Source: an uncultured Formosa sp.
Lineage (GTDB): Bacteria; Bacteroidota; Bacteroidia; Flavobacteriales; Flavobacteriaceae
Length of the DNA: 64,000 nt
Direction of reading: 5' to 3'
NCBI RefSeq assembly: GCF_947500765.1
Contig: NZ_CANMTH010000002.1
Span: 1-64,000 of the forward strand
Shown: in pieces, positions 1 through 8,493 of the stretch
Layout of the letters: the number at the start of each line of letters is the position of its first letter
Numbering within the stretch: the first letter of the stretch is position 1
The notes under the pieces: generated by a model
What the model saw: only the letters and a program-made list of their open reading frames with translations
Databases searched by the model: none
What the model was told of the DNA's origin: nothing
Program-made: the position numbers and the translations under genes

Positions 1-93
1 GAAGATAGAAATAAAGAAACCGCAGAGGTGTATCATCAATTAGGACTGTCTCATTACGCTGCTATGGAAGCCTTTGTGAGATGGCTTTTTTAA
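1..93 (+). CDS. C-terminal end of an unidentified protein (partial)
   Basis: An open frame runs from the first base of the window to a TAA at 91-93 and encodes the last 30 residues of a protein, ending in YAAMEAFVRWLF. The start lies outside the window. I do not recognise the family from so short a tail. It is convergent with nadD, and a bidirectional terminator lies between them, which supports this being a real gene end. Confidence 0.6.
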   Translation, partial: EDRNKETAEVYHQLGLSHYAAMEAFVRWLF

Positions 94-111
94 TAGGATT
101 CTAAATTTAAA

Positions 112-150
112 ATAAAAAAAAAATCGAGGGTATTAGCCTCGATTTTTTTA
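112..150. terminator. Bidirectional terminator between the unknown gene and nadD
   Basis: A perfect 9-bp stem (AAATCGAGG at 121-129 with CCTCGATTT at 137-145) has a 7-nt loop, with an A-run on the left and a T-run on the right. It can therefore end transcripts from both convergent genes. It overlaps the last bases of nadD. Confidence 0.85.
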
Positions 151-726
151 TTTATAAAAATTCATAATGTCTATATAGTCCCAAACTGACTTTGCTAGTA
201 AAGGCTTGCAATTTTTGCCATCTCGTACAGCTTTTCTTATAAAAGTTGAAGATATTTCAACAATTGGAGCATCGATACGGTGTATTTTAGGATGCTTTAT
301 AAGCTCATGTTCCGTTTTACCTTCCGAAATTCTAGGATAAACATAAATGTCATGATTTTCTAAAATAATATCGTTATTCTTCCACTTATGAAATCCTTTT
401 AAATTATCCTCACCCATAATTAATGAAAAGTTATGATTTGGATGTTTTTCTATAAGATACGTTAGTGTATCAATAGTATAATTGGGTTGTGGTAAGTTAA
501 ATTCAATATCGCAAGCACTTAACTTGTCGTAATCTTCTATAGCCTGAAATACCATATCTAACCGATGATGATTGTCTAAAAGACTACTTTTTTTCTTAAA
601 TGGATTATGAGGGGTAACGACAATCCAAATTTGGTCTAAGTCGCTATATTCTGCCATGTGGTTGGCAATAATTAAATGCCCCGCATGAATAGGGTTAAAA
701 GTGCCAAAATAAAGACCGATTTTCAT
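148..726 (-). CDS. nadD: Nicotinate-nucleotide adenylyltransferase
   Basis: This enzyme transfers AMP from ATP to nicotinic acid mononucleotide, the penultimate step of NAD synthesis, in the cytoplasm. The nucleotidyltransferase signature GTFNPIHAGH is at residues 8-17, including the HxGH ATP-binding motif. The second signature, ISSTFIR, is at about 158-164. At 192 residues the length is normal. It is the last gene of a minus-strand cluster yicC-gmk-nadD, starting 6 nt after gmk stops. The ATG start lies directly before the conserved first beta strand, so no other start is needed. Confidence 0.96.
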   Translation of the reverse strand: MKIGLYFGTFNPIHAGHLIIANHMAEYSDLDQIWIVVTPHNPFKKKSSLLDNHHRLDMVFQAIEDYDKLSACDIEFNLPQPNYTIDTLTYLIEKHPNHNFSLIMGEDNLKGFHKWKNNDIILENHDIYVYPRISEGKTEHELIKHPKIHRIDAPIVEISSTFIRKAVRDGKNCKPLLAKSVWDYIDIMNFYK

Positions 727-732
727 AAAATA

Positions 733-1308
733 TTAATCTTTATTTATAAAATCTGAGACCACTTGTTCTGCTTCAGCAAGTGCATGTTCTAGTGTGTCGT
801 TTTCAATAATACAATCAAAAAGAGGTGCTGTAGCTAATTCTGCAGATGCTTTTGCTACACGCATGTTTATTTTGTCCTCAGATTCTGTTTTACGCTTTTT
901 TAAACGAATTTTTAACTCGTCTATACTTGGTGGTTTTACAAAAATAGAAAGGGTTTCTTCTGGGAATTTACGTTTTATACGTAGTCCTCCAGATACATCA
1001 ATATCAAAAATAACATGTTTCCCTTGAGCCCAAATACGTTCTACTTCACTTTTTAAAGTGCCGTAAAAATTATCGCGATAGACTTCTTCCCATTCTAAAA
1101 AAGCATCTGTTTTAATATTGTTTTTAAACTCTTCTAATGATAAAAAATAATAATCTTTAGCGTGTTCTTCTGTACCGCGTTTTTCGCGAGAGGTTGCCGA
1201 AATTGAGAATTCTAAATTCAATTTTTCTATTCCTAGAAGGTGCCTCACTATGGTTGTTTTTCCCGAACCAGATGGTGCTGAAAACACGATAAGTTTCCCT
1301 TTAGACAT
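733..1308 (-). CDS. gmk: Guanylate kinase
   Basis: It phosphorylates GMP (and dGMP) to GDP using ATP. A P-loop lies near the N terminus (SAPSGSGKTT, about residues 10-19). It is followed by the GMP-binding region with SATSREKR and the FxxxxxxDAFLEWEEV segment typical of the family. At 191 residues the size is standard. It sits between yicC and nadD with 1-nt and 6-nt gaps and so is very likely cotranscribed with them. The yicC-gmk-nadD order is common in flavobacteria. Confidence 0.96.
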   Translation of the reverse strand: MSKGKLIVFSAPSGSGKTTIVRHLLGIEKLNLEFSISATSREKRGTEEHAKDYYFLSLEEFKNNIKTDAFLEWEEVYRDNFYGTLKSEVERIWAQGKHVIFDIDVSGGLRIKRKFPEETLSIFVKPPSIDELKIRLKKRKTESEDKINMRVAKASAELATAPLFDCIIENDTLEHALAEAEQVVSDFINKD

Positions 1309-1309
1309 A

Positions 1310-2167
1310 CTATAAAACGTTTAAAAGTTGTTCTTTAATTTTTTCTAATTCGTCTTTCATTTGCACGACTAATTTTTGCATAGGTGCATAATTACTTTTA
1401 GAACCAATGGTGTTAATTTCGCGCCCAAGTTCCTGTCCAATGAAACCTAATTTCTTTCCATTAGAGTCTTCAGAATTTAAAGAAGACATGAAATATTCTA
1501 AATGATTTTTTAATCGTACTTTTTCTTCTGTGATATCGTATTTCTCAATATAATAGACCAATTCTTGTTCAAATCTATTTTCATCAACCTTTTCTTTTAA
1601 CTCTTCTACACCTTTACGTAGTCGCTCTTTAACGGCTTCAATACGTTCTGGGTCTATTGTAATTACTTGTTCTAAAAGGTCTTCTATAATTGCTATTCTT
1701 TTCTTAAAATCGGCTTCTAAAACTTTACCTTCGTCTAAACGATATTCACTAATATGATTTAATGCCGCGTGGATTTCGTTTAAAATGGTTGCCCATTCAT
1801 TTTCATCCATATCTTGACGTTCTGTACTTAGAGCATCAGGAAAACGAACAGCCATTTTAAGTAATTCGGTTTCATCACCATCAACAATATCTCGAAGTTG
1901 CTTTAAGTATTGTTTTACAACAGGTTTGTTTATTTGTGTAGAAGTTTCTTCACCAGTAATTTCAACAAAAATTGAAAAATCTATTTTTCCACGTTCTAGT
2001 TTATCAGCAATAAGTTTGCGTAAATTCAATTCTTTTTCTCTATAAAAAGAAGGCATTCGCGTATTCAAATCTAAGTTTTTACTGTTCAGTGATTTTATTT
2101 CTATAGAAATTTTTTTGGTAGGCAATTGTATTACAGATTTACCGTAACCCGTCATTGAATATATCAT
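1310..2167 (-). CDS. yicC: YicC family endoribonuclease-like protein
   Basis: The N terminus MIYSMTGYGK is the hallmark of the YicC/YloC family, and the C-terminal half ends in the conserved DUF1732 segment with GQELGREINTIGSK. Family members in enteric bacteria and Bacillus have endoribonuclease activity; the role in Bacteroidetes is inferred. The length of 285 residues is normal. It is the first gene of the yicC-gmk-nadD cluster, 1 nt before gmk, and has its own upstream -7 box on the minus strand at 2189-2196. Confidence 0.92.
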   Translation of the reverse strand: MIYSMTGYGKSVIQLPTKKISIEIKSLNSKNLDLNTRMPSFYREKELNLRKLIADKLERGKIDFSIFVEITGEETSTQINKPVVKQYLKQLRDIVDGDETELLKMAVRFPDALSTERQDMDENEWATILNEIHAALNHISEYRLDEGKVLEADFKKRIAIIEDLLEQVITIDPERIEAVKERLRKGVEELKEKVDENRFEQELVYYIEKYDITEEKVRLKNHLEYFMSSLNSEDSNGKKLGFIGQELGREINTIGSKSNYAPMQKLVVQMKDELEKIKEQLLNVL

Positions 2168-2188
2168 AAACTATAATTAAAAGTTATG

Positions 2189-2196
2189 CAAAGGTA
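2189..2196 (-). promoter_or_regulatory. -7 box for yicC-gmk-nadD
   Basis: On the minus strand this reads TACCTTTG, an exact match to the Bacteroidetes -7 consensus TAnnTTTG, 21 nt before the yicC start codon. I see no clear TTG -33 element at the usual 17-23 nt spacing. Confidence 0.5.
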
Positions 2197-2255
2197 GTTA
2201 AACTTAAGCGTATAGAAAATTCTAAAATTGATAAGAGTACACCGTTTTATTTTTT

Positions 2256-2263
2256 TACTTTTG
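2256..2263 (+). promoter_or_regulatory. -7 box for the thioesterase gene
   Basis: TACTTTTG matches TAnnTTTG exactly and lies 16 nt before the ATG at 2280. A TTG at 2228-2230 is 25 nt upstream, slightly beyond the usual -33 spacing. It is divergent from the yicC promoter in a 112-nt gap. Confidence 0.5.
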
Positions 2264-2279
2264 AAATAAATTAATAAAT

Positions 2280-2768
2280 ATGTATACAAAGCAATTTGAA
2301 ATTCGTTGGAGTGATATTGATGCAAATCGTCATTTAGCAAACTCTGCTTACACCAATTTTATGAGTCATACACGTATGGCATTCTTATTAGAAAGTGGGT
2401 TTTCTGCTAAAGATATGGCGCAACATAATATTGGTCCTGTTGTTTTTTACGAACATATGTATTATTTTAAAGAAGCATTTTTGGGTCAGCCAATTACTGT
2501 TGGACTTGAGGTTTCTGGAATAAGTGAGGATGGGAGGTTCTTTAAATTCGAACATAATTTTTATAACGAAACTGGCGAAAATATTGCGCATTGCGAAATG
2601 TTGGGTGGTTGGATTAATTTAAAGGAAAGAAAATTAACCTCACTTCCTGATGTATTGATGCAATTAGCGAATTCATTCCCGAAAACAGAAGATTTTAAAG
2701 TGCTAACAAAAGCAGATACTCGAGCGTTTAATAAAGTGCCAAAACCTTTAAAAACAAAAGCTATTTAG
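2280..2768 (+). CDS. Acyl-CoA thioesterase, 4HBT hotdog-fold family
   Basis: This is a single-domain hotdog protein of 162 residues. The N-terminal segment RWSDIDANRHLANSAYTNF is the 4-hydroxybenzoyl-CoA thioesterase signature; the Asp in SDID is the usual catalytic acid and NRHLAN matches the helix N-cap motif. It probably hydrolyses an acyl-CoA or acyl-ACP in the cytoplasm; the true substrate cannot be read from sequence. It is transcribed alone, with a -7 box 16 nt upstream, and its last 8 bases overlap the 3' end of the convergent transporter gene. Confidence 0.85.
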   Translation: MYTKQFEIRWSDIDANRHLANSAYTNFMSHTRMAFLLESGFSAKDMAQHNIGPVVFYEHMYYFKEAFLGQPITVGLEVSGISEDGRFFKFEHNFYNETGENIAHCEMLGGWINLKERKLTSLPDVLMQLANSFPKTEDFKVLTKADTRAFNKVPKPLKTKAI

Positions 2769-3648
2769 CCGGTGTTTTTGTTACCAAATAAACTCCTGTA
2801 AAAATTAGAACAGCGGTTATTATTTTTACCATATTAAGATTATCATTTCCTATAATTAAAGCAAAGATCGCAGCTATTACTGGTTGTATATATACAAATG
2901 TACTTGCTGTAGAGGCTTTTAATTGTGTGAGTCCTAGTATGTTAAAAAGGTAGGCTCCAAAGGTTGCGAAAAACACTACAAAAAATGCAGAAAAAGCAAT
3001 ATAAGGCGTAAAGGTGTGCCATTGTACTGCTCTAAATTCTTGGAAGCCGAAAGGGATAGTCATTATTAATCCTAGAAGAAAAAGCCATTTAATAATAGTA
3101 AAAGGATGGTATTTTACTGTTAATCTTTTAGCAATAATAAGGTAAATACTAAAAGCTGTGGCGTTTAGAATAATTAAACAATTTCCTAGTAAAATATTGT
3201 CGGCTGGATGAACAGATTTTCCGTATACACTCAAAATAATGGCTCCAGAAAAGCCTAAAAATATTCCAATAATTTTTAGAGATGTTATTTTTTCTTTTAG
3301 ATATATTGAAGAAAGTACGAGTACAACAATAGGTGTAATTGTAGATATTACAGAAGCATGTATTGGTGTGGTGTATTCTAAACCTTTAAAGAACGAGAGC
3401 ATATTAAGGCACATTCCAAAGAATGCCGCTGCTAGAAAAGTTAAATAATCTTTCTTGTCAATTTTCTCTTTAGGCATGAATAACCCAAAAAACCAAAAAA
3501 GTGTAGTCGCTCCTATTAATCGAAGTAAAATAAATCCAAATGGTTTTATGTAACCAGCGTCTATAACATCATTAGCGAATGAATAATTTAGCCCGTAAAA
3601 AACTTGAACTAAAAAAAGTGCAATTAAGGCTAGTATCCGTTTATTCAT
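2761..3648 (-). CDS. DMT (EamA) family inner-membrane transporter
   Basis: This protein of about 295 residues has two EamA repeats and roughly ten hydrophobic segments, as in drug/metabolite exporters of the RhaT/YdcZ type. The first repeat contains PKEKIDKKDY between helices and the second ends with AIFALIIGNDNL. The substrate is unknown. I place the start at the ATG at 3646-3648, which gives MNKRILALIALFLVQ. An upstream ATG at 3670-3672 would overlap the previous gene by 32 nt and add only eight hydrophilic residues. With the chosen start the gene overlaps the ArsC-like gene by 8 nt, suggesting coupled translation. Confidence 0.88.
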   Translation of the reverse strand: MNKRILALIALFLVQVFYGLNYSFANDVIDAGYIKPFGFILLRLIGATTLFWFFGLFMPKEKIDKKDYLTFLAAAFFGMCLNMLSFFKGLEYTTPIHASVISTITPIVVLVLSSIYLKEKITSLKIIGIFLGFSGAIILSVYGKSVHPADNILLGNCLIILNATAFSIYLIIAKRLTVKYHPFTIIKWLFLLGLIMTIPFGFQEFRAVQWHTFTPYIAFSAFFVVFFATFGAYLFNILGLTQLKASTASTFVYIQPVIAAIFALIIGNDNLNMVKIITAVLIFTGVYLVTKTPAK

Positions 3649-3994
3649 GTAAAGCTGCTTTGGCTGCTGCAACGGTTTTTTTGCTGTTTCCTATAAAAAT
3701 TTCTTCATTGTAAATTAATACAGGACGACTTAAAAATGTATAATGTTCTAAAATATAGTTTTTGTAATCTGCTTCAACCAAAGTCTGATTTTTTAAATCC
3801 ATTTCCTTGTATAGTTTAGCGCGTTTACTAAATAAAGCTTCGTAACTATTAGATAATTTATGCATTTCTTCTAGTTGAATAACAGTAATAGGTGTCTCTT
3901 TAATATCTTGAAATATTACGTCTTGAGGTAAGTTTAATTCTTTAATAATACGCATACAGGTATTACAAGTCTTTAAATAATATATTTTTTTCAT
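3641..3994 (-). CDS. ArsC/Spx-like thioredoxin-fold protein
   Basis: A 117-residue protein of the ArsC/Spx/YffB group. The redox motif is CNTC at residues 10-13 (KTCNTCMRI), a CxxC rather than the single catalytic Cys of arsenate reductase. A cis-Pro region is visible as LSRPVLI near residue 90. The CxxC form resembles Spx-type thiol proteins, so true arsenate reduction is doubtful. It may be a thiol oxidoreductase or regulator. It precedes and overlaps the EamA transporter gene on the minus strand. A second, more classical ArsC lies at 13002-13343. Confidence 0.8.
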   Translation of the reverse strand: MKKIYYLKTCNTCMRIIKELNLPQDVIFQDIKETPITVIQLEEMHKLSNSYEALFSKRAKLYKEMDLKNQTLVEADYKNYILEHYTFLSRPVLIYNEEIFIGNSKKTVAAAKAALHE

Positions 3995-4024
3995 AATGTA
4001 TGCTTTAGAGTTTGTAAACTGTTA

Positions 4025-4747
4025 TTAAAGTCCATTTATATTTAAATAAGAATTTGCTTCATCAAAAGGAATAACAAATTCTGTTATGCCTGTAGTGTAT
4101 GGTGCAATTTCATAAGTGTTGTATAATAATATTAAACCATCTTCGCTATAGCCTATGTTTTGTGGTAGAACAAAGTTTTCAGTATCTAAATACATATCTT
4201 TTTTCTCTGCAATTTCATCGTTAAAATACGGGTTAGCAAATTCTGTGAAACGCTCTTCGTTTTTAAATAGTTGTTCGTTTTTTATTAGTTCACCTGTTTG
4301 TGCATTGAAATTTAAAAAAGTAATAACTAAAATGCCATGTGCTCCTCCTGTATTTGTGTAGGATGTTAATGATATACTGATTACTTCTGGAGATTTAAAC
4401 ATTACTTCCCCATCAATTTGGACTTCCCATTCTTGAGCACTTTCTGGAAATTGATTTTTAAAATTAGTGTATTCTGTATTGAAGTTATTAATGTTTTTTT
4501 CAATAGAATTTATCGTCTTAGCGTCTTGATTAAATTGTAAAGCAGTAGCAACGTATTGTTTTAAGCTTTCATTTATGTGTATGGCAACTTGACTGTTTCC
4601 TTCTGCTTTTGGGATGTTTATATCTACAATAGCATTGTTTGGTGTGGTAATAGCTTGTTCTGAAAAGGTTATTTCCTTATTTTCTGTACATGAAGCTAAA
4701 ATAAAAAGGCTGAAAATGATTAAAAATGAGTGTGATTTAGGGCACAT
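4025..4747 (-). CDS. Lipoprotein with DUF4163/DUF3298 (RsiV-like) region
   Basis: The N terminus is a lipoprotein signal peptide with lipobox LASC (Cys about residue 20), followed by TENKE. The body contains SLTSYTNTGGAHGILVITF and LNFNAQTGELI, which match the DUF4163 and DUF3298 modules found together in RsiV-like and other periplasmic proteins. The length is 240 residues. The role is unknown; a lipid-anchored periplasmic or outer-membrane binding protein is likely. It stands 30 nt before the ArsC-like gene. A weak -7 word, TACCTTTA, lies on the minus strand at 4771-4778. Confidence 0.8.
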   Translation of the reverse strand: MCPKSHSFLIIFSLFILASCTENKEITFSEQAITTPNNAIVDINIPKAEGNSQVAIHINESLKQYVATALQFNQDAKTINSIEKNINNFNTEYTNFKNQFPESAQEWEVQIDGEVMFKSPEVISISLTSYTNTGGAHGILVITFLNFNAQTGELIKNEQLFKNEERFTEFANPYFNDEIAEKKDMYLDTENFVLPQNIGYSEDGLILLYNTYEIAPYTTGITEFVIPFDEANSYLNINGL

Positions 4748-4879
4748 AATGTAACTTTATTATTCGAAAATAAAGGTACATATTGAAGTTTGATAATTGA
4801 AGATAATTTTAAACTTTATCTGAATAAAAAGTACTTTAATAAAAGGCGAAAAAGAAGTAAAAACGTGTAATACTGTTTT

Positions 4880-5626
4880 TTAGTTTATATAGTATACATA
4901 ACCAAAATTGATCCAAATTAAAGAATCGTTATTTTTGTTATATTCTAATTGATGGTTTAATCCGTCTACCCAATCGCTATTAAAAAATTGCCATTTTGCT
5001 TCAATTAAAAAATCTGAATATTCACTTACTTTATATCTTAAACCAACACCTGTATTTAGTGCAGCTGTGTAAAAAGAATCTACATTTACAGAACCAGATT
5101 CCCAAGGTGAAAAAAGTTGATCAGAATCTGTTATGTTCGATCCTGGATTAGCATAAGTATATTGAGCTCCTAGTATTAAATAAGGTGTAAAGTCGAAAAA
5201 GCCATAATAGAAATTCCTTAAACTTAATGGGTAATATTCAAGTCCAGCACCAATATTAAAATTTTTAGACTCACCACGTTGATTTCTTAATCTGTTAGCA
5301 TCTTCGCTAGTTTGATCTGCTGCTACATATTTACCGTAGTGTTGTAAATTGGTTTGATTGTAAGAGAAGTCGAAACGCAGTTTAAAGTGATCGTAAGCAT
5401 AATCACGCCTCGATCCCCAATCCATAGGGTTGATGTCTAACATTAATCCTGCTCCAAAACCAATGTTTCCAGAGTTAGTTTCTGAATCGCCTTTTAAACC
5501 GAAATCAGAACGCATCTGAACAGGCCCAGCCAATAATCCTATCTCATATCCCGTCATTTGGGAATAAAACAAATTAATTGAACTAAAAAATATTAAGAAA
5601 AAGAGTAAGTTTTTTTTATAGAGCAT
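4880..5626 (-). CDS. Outer-membrane beta-barrel protein of unknown function
   Basis: A signal peptide (about residues 1-22, ending NLFYSQ) is followed by alternating hydrophobic strands such as IGFGAGLMLDI, FNIGAGLEYYPL, LNTGVGLRYKV and a final strand ending in YVYYIN. This fits a small beta barrel of 8-10 strands. Length is 248 residues. I do not recognise a ligand or enzyme motif. It is divergent from gdhA, with its own exact -7 box at 5674-5681. A flavobacterial OMP in this position next to glutamate dehydrogenase may be conserved, but I cannot check that here. Confidence 0.75.
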   Translation of the reverse strand: MLYKKNLLFFLIFFSSINLFYSQMTGYEIGLLAGPVQMRSDFGLKGDSETNSGNIGFGAGLMLDINPMDWGSRRDYAYDHFKLRFDFSYNQTNLQHYGKYVAADQTSEDANRLRNQRGESKNFNIGAGLEYYPLSLRNFYYGFFDFTPYLILGAQYTYANPGSNITDSDQLFSPWESGSVNVDSFYTAALNTGVGLRYKVSEYSDFLIEAKWQFFNSDWVDGLNHQLEYNKNNDSLIWINFGYVYYIN

Positions 5627-5673
5627 TGCATTTTTATTAAACAGATGCTGTTTAGTAGCATTAATAGCAGTTA

Positions 5674-5681
5674 CAAATATA
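5674..5681 (-). promoter_or_regulatory. -7 box for the barrel-protein gene
   Basis: On the minus strand this reads TATATTTG, an exact TAnnTTTG match 47 nt before the start codon. A TTTG lies 15 nt further upstream, a little closer than the normal -33 spacing. Confidence 0.5.
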
Positions 5682-5791
5682 TAAAATGATTTTTATCAAA
5701 AAAATAAATTTTAAATTAAGTGTTAATATTTATTTAGCAAGAAAATAATTACGAAATAGCTTTGAAAACAGCGTAATATTTATAGATAACG

Positions 5792-5799
5792 TATATTTG
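5792..5799 (+). promoter_or_regulatory. -7 box for gdhA
   Basis: TATATTTG, an exact TAnnTTTG match 46 nt before the gdhA ATG. No well-spaced TTG -33 element is evident. Confidence 0.5.
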
Positions 5800-5845
5800 T
5801 ACTTCAAAACTAATGATTGCTTAGTGTTATCGTAATTTTTTTAAA

Positions 5846-7189
5846 ATGAAAAAACAAATAGATACTTTTTTAGAGCTTGTAAAGCAAACCAATGGATACG
5901 AACCAGAGTTTCTTCAGGCTGTTCACGAAGTTGCAGAAACTGTAATTCCGTTTATTGAAAACAATCCAAAATATAAGGGTAAAAAATTATTGGAGCGTAT
6001 GGTAGAGCCAGAACGTACTATAATTTTTAGGGTGCCTTGGATTGATGATCAAGGTGAAATACAGGTTAATAGAGGTTTTAGAATAGAATTTAATTCGGCT
6101 ATTGGCCCTTATAAAGGTGGGTTGCGATTTCATCCTTCTGTGAATTTAAGTATTTTAAAGTTTTTAGGATTCGAACAAACTTTTAAAAATTCTTTAACTA
6201 CGCTACCTATGGGCGGAGGAAAGGGCGGAAGTGATTTTAATCCTAAAGGAAAGAGTGATAATGAAGTAATGCGTTTTTGTCAATCATTCATGTCTGAATT
6301 ATGTCGTCATATCGGTCCTAATACAGATATTCCTGCTGGAGATATTGGTGTTGGAGGTCGCGAGATAGGTTATTTATTTGGTCAGTATAAAAGACTTCGC
6401 AACGAATTTACCGGTGTGTTAACTGGTAAAGGTATGGAGTATGGCGGGTCTTTAATTAGACCAGAAGCAACAGGTTATGGTGCTGTCTATTTTGCAAAAA
6501 ATATGTTAGAAACACGTAGCGAATCATTTAAAGGAAAAACAGTTGTTATTTCTGGTTCAGGGAATGTTGCTCAATATGCATGTGAAAAAGCTACGGAATT
6601 TGGAGCTAAAGTCGTAACGTTATCAGATTCTTCAGGGTATATATATGATGAAGAAGGTATAGATACTGAAAAATTAGCGTTTATTAAGGATCTTAAAAAT
6701 GTTAAGCGCGGACGTATAAATGAATATATTAAAGTGTACACATCAGCAAAATTCTTTGAAGGGGAAAGACCTTGGTCTGTAAATTGTGATGTGGCAATGC
6801 CATGTGCAACACAAAACGAATTAGATGCTGCCGATGCTGAAAAATTAGTAGCAAATAACGTAATCGCTGTTGCAGAAGGAGCTAATATGCCAACAACACC
6901 AGAAGCAATTGCAATTATTCAAGGTGCTAAATTATTGTTTTCTCCAGGGAAAGCATCTAACGCAGGTGGGGTTGCAACGTCAGGGTTAGAAATGAGTCAG
7001 AATTCATTACGTTTAAATTGGACAAGAGATGAGGTTGATGCTAAACTACATCAAATTATGAATGATATTCATGCTTCTTGTGTTAATTACGGAACAAGAG
7101 AAGATGGGTATATAGATTATGTGAAAGGAGCAAACATTGCTGGATTTGTTAAAGTCGCAGATGCTATGTTAGCACAAGGCGTAGTTTAA
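5846..7189 (+). CDS. gdhA: NADP-type glutamate dehydrogenase
   Basis: This enzyme makes glutamate from 2-oxoglutarate and ammonia. The family signature PMGGGKGGSDFNPKGKS (about residues 121-137) contains the catalytic Lys126, and an earlier substrate-binding segment reads YKGGLRFHPSVN. The nucleotide-binding loop GSGNVAQYA is near residue 237. The length of 447 residues is that of the hexameric, usually NADP-specific, class; the cofactor is inferred from this. It is a single-gene unit with its own promoter and a strong downstream terminator. Confidence 0.97.
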   Translation: MKKQIDTFLELVKQTNGYEPEFLQAVHEVAETVIPFIENNPKYKGKKLLERMVEPERTIIFRVPWIDDQGEIQVNRGFRIEFNSAIGPYKGGLRFHPSVNLSILKFLGFEQTFKNSLTTLPMGGGKGGSDFNPKGKSDNEVMRFCQSFMSELCRHIGPNTDIPAGDIGVGGREIGYLFGQYKRLRNEFTGVLTGKGMEYGGSLIRPEATGYGAVYFAKNMLETRSESFKGKTVVISGSGNVAQYACEKATEFGAKVVTLSDSSGYIYDEEGIDTEKLAFIKDLKNVKRGRINEYIKVYTSAKFFEGERPWSVNCDVAMPCATQNELDAADAEKLVANNVIAVAEGANMPTTPEAIAIIQGAKLLFSPGKASNAGGVATSGLEMSQNSLRLNWTRDEVDAKLHQIMNDIHASCVNYGTREDGYIDYVKGANIAGFVKVADAMLAQGVV

Positions 7190-7210
7190 GTTTTAGTCCT
7201 TATTATATAT

Positions 7211-7247
7211 AGAAGCCTTCAAAAGTTAATTTTTGAAGGCTTCTTTT
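7211..7247. terminator. Strong bidirectional terminator between gdhA and threonine aldolase
   Basis: A perfect 14-bp stem (AGAAGCCTTCAAAA at 7211-7224 with its complement at 7231-7244) has a 6-nt loop and a following T-run. It serves gdhA and, on the other strand, the convergent aldolase gene. Confidence 0.88.
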
Positions 7248-7250
7248 ATT

Positions 7251-8276
7251 TTAAAATGTAATGGTGTTGAGTAAATCTAAAACGGTATCGTGCATGTTGT
7301 TTGTATAATCAAGGTGTGTTACTAATCGTAATTTACCTTGCCCCATATCGCTAATCAATATATTGTGTGCTTTTAGTTTTAAGATAAATGTATTACTATC
7401 TATGTTGTCCTGCACTTCAAAAATTACAATATTAGTTTCTGAAGGTTCTACATGTTTTATGCTCGGTAATGTTTTTAATTGTTCACCTAATTCTTTTGCT
7501 TTTTTATGATCATTGGCTAAGCGCTCAATATTGTGGTCTAAAGCATAAATTCCCGCAGCTGCTAAAAATCCGCCTTGGCGCATGCCTCCTCCTAACATTT
7601 TTCTTATACGTAAAGCTCTAGTCATAAACTGTTCGTCTCCTGTGAGTACAGATCCAATTGGGCACCCCAAACCTTTGCTTAGGCATACAGAAATGGTGTC
7701 GAATAAATCTCCGTATTGTTTAGGTGTTTCTTCTTTTGCTACTAAAGCATTCCATAAACGAGCACCATCTAAATGGTAGCCTAGATTATGTTCGTTACAA
7801 ACGGTTCTTATGTTTTTAAGTTCATTAATATCCCAGCAAGCTCCTCCTCCTTTGTTGGTCGTATTTTCTATTTCAACTAAAGACGAGAGCGGACTGTGAT
7901 AAAAATCTGGAGGATTTATAGAGTTAATAACATCTTTAGACGTAAACATGCCTTGATGTCCGTCTATTAATTTACAAGATACACCACTGTTAAAAGATGC
8001 GCCACCTCCTTCGTAATTATATATGTGTGCGTATTTATCGCAAATAACTTGTTCGCCAGGATTTGTGTGTAGTTTTATAGCTGTTTGGTTAGCCATAGTG
8101 CCGCTAGGGAAGAACATGGCGTGTGATTTTCCGAAGAGTTTAGCAATTTTTTCTTCTAGAAGATTTATGGTTTCGTCTTCTTTATAAACATCGTCTCCAA
8201 CTTTTGCAGACATCATCGCGTCTAACATTTCTGAAGTTGGTTTTGTTACGGTGTCGCTTCTTAAATCAATAATCAT
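7251..8276 (-). CDS. ltaE: Threonine aldolase (PLP-dependent)
   Basis: Cleaves L-threonine or allo-threonine to glycine and acetaldehyde. The N terminus DLRSDTVTKPT is the family signature. HLDGARLWNA (about 168-177) holds the Asp and Arg that hold PLP, and SKGLGCPIGS carries the Schiff-base Lys at 201. The length of 341 residues is normal. It is a single gene on the minus strand with a 217-nt gap upstream. I see no exact -7 box there, only near misses. Its stereochemical preference cannot be read from sequence. Confidence 0.93.
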   Translation of the reverse strand: MIIDLRSDTVTKPTSEMLDAMMSAKVGDDVYKEDETINLLEEKIAKLFGKSHAMFFPSGTMANQTAIKLHTNPGEQVICDKYAHIYNYEGGGASFNSGVSCKLIDGHQGMFTSKDVINSINPPDFYHSPLSSLVEIENTTNKGGGACWDINELKNIRTVCNEHNLGYHLDGARLWNALVAKEETPKQYGDLFDTISVCLSKGLGCPIGSVLTGDEQFMTRALRIRKMLGGGMRQGGFLAAAGIYALDHNIERLANDHKKAKELGEQLKTLPSIKHVEPSETNIVIFEVQDNIDSNTFILKLKAHNILISDMGQGKLRLVTHLDYTNNMHDTVLDLLNTITF

Positions 8277-8493
8277 GAGTTTGTGTTTACAAAATAATTA
8301 AGGAAGAAAGTTAAGAGATTCTATCCAAATTACTTTTTAAAAACTCAGATTTAATTTTGGAGTATTGTTATTGTGAAATTTCTATTAGGATGTCTGTTTT
8401 TTTGTTAAAAATAAGTTAATAGTGTGAAATTAATATTTTTATTTCATCAAATAGATAGGAAATATTGACTAATTTAGAAAAAACGTAAAATGC

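Noticed and set aside
3641..3994. Arsenic-resistance operon formed by the ArsC-like gene and the EamA transporter
   Set aside because: The ArsC-like protein has CxxC rather than the ArsC signature, the transporter is a DMT exporter and not ArsB/Acr3, and no ArsR gene is present.
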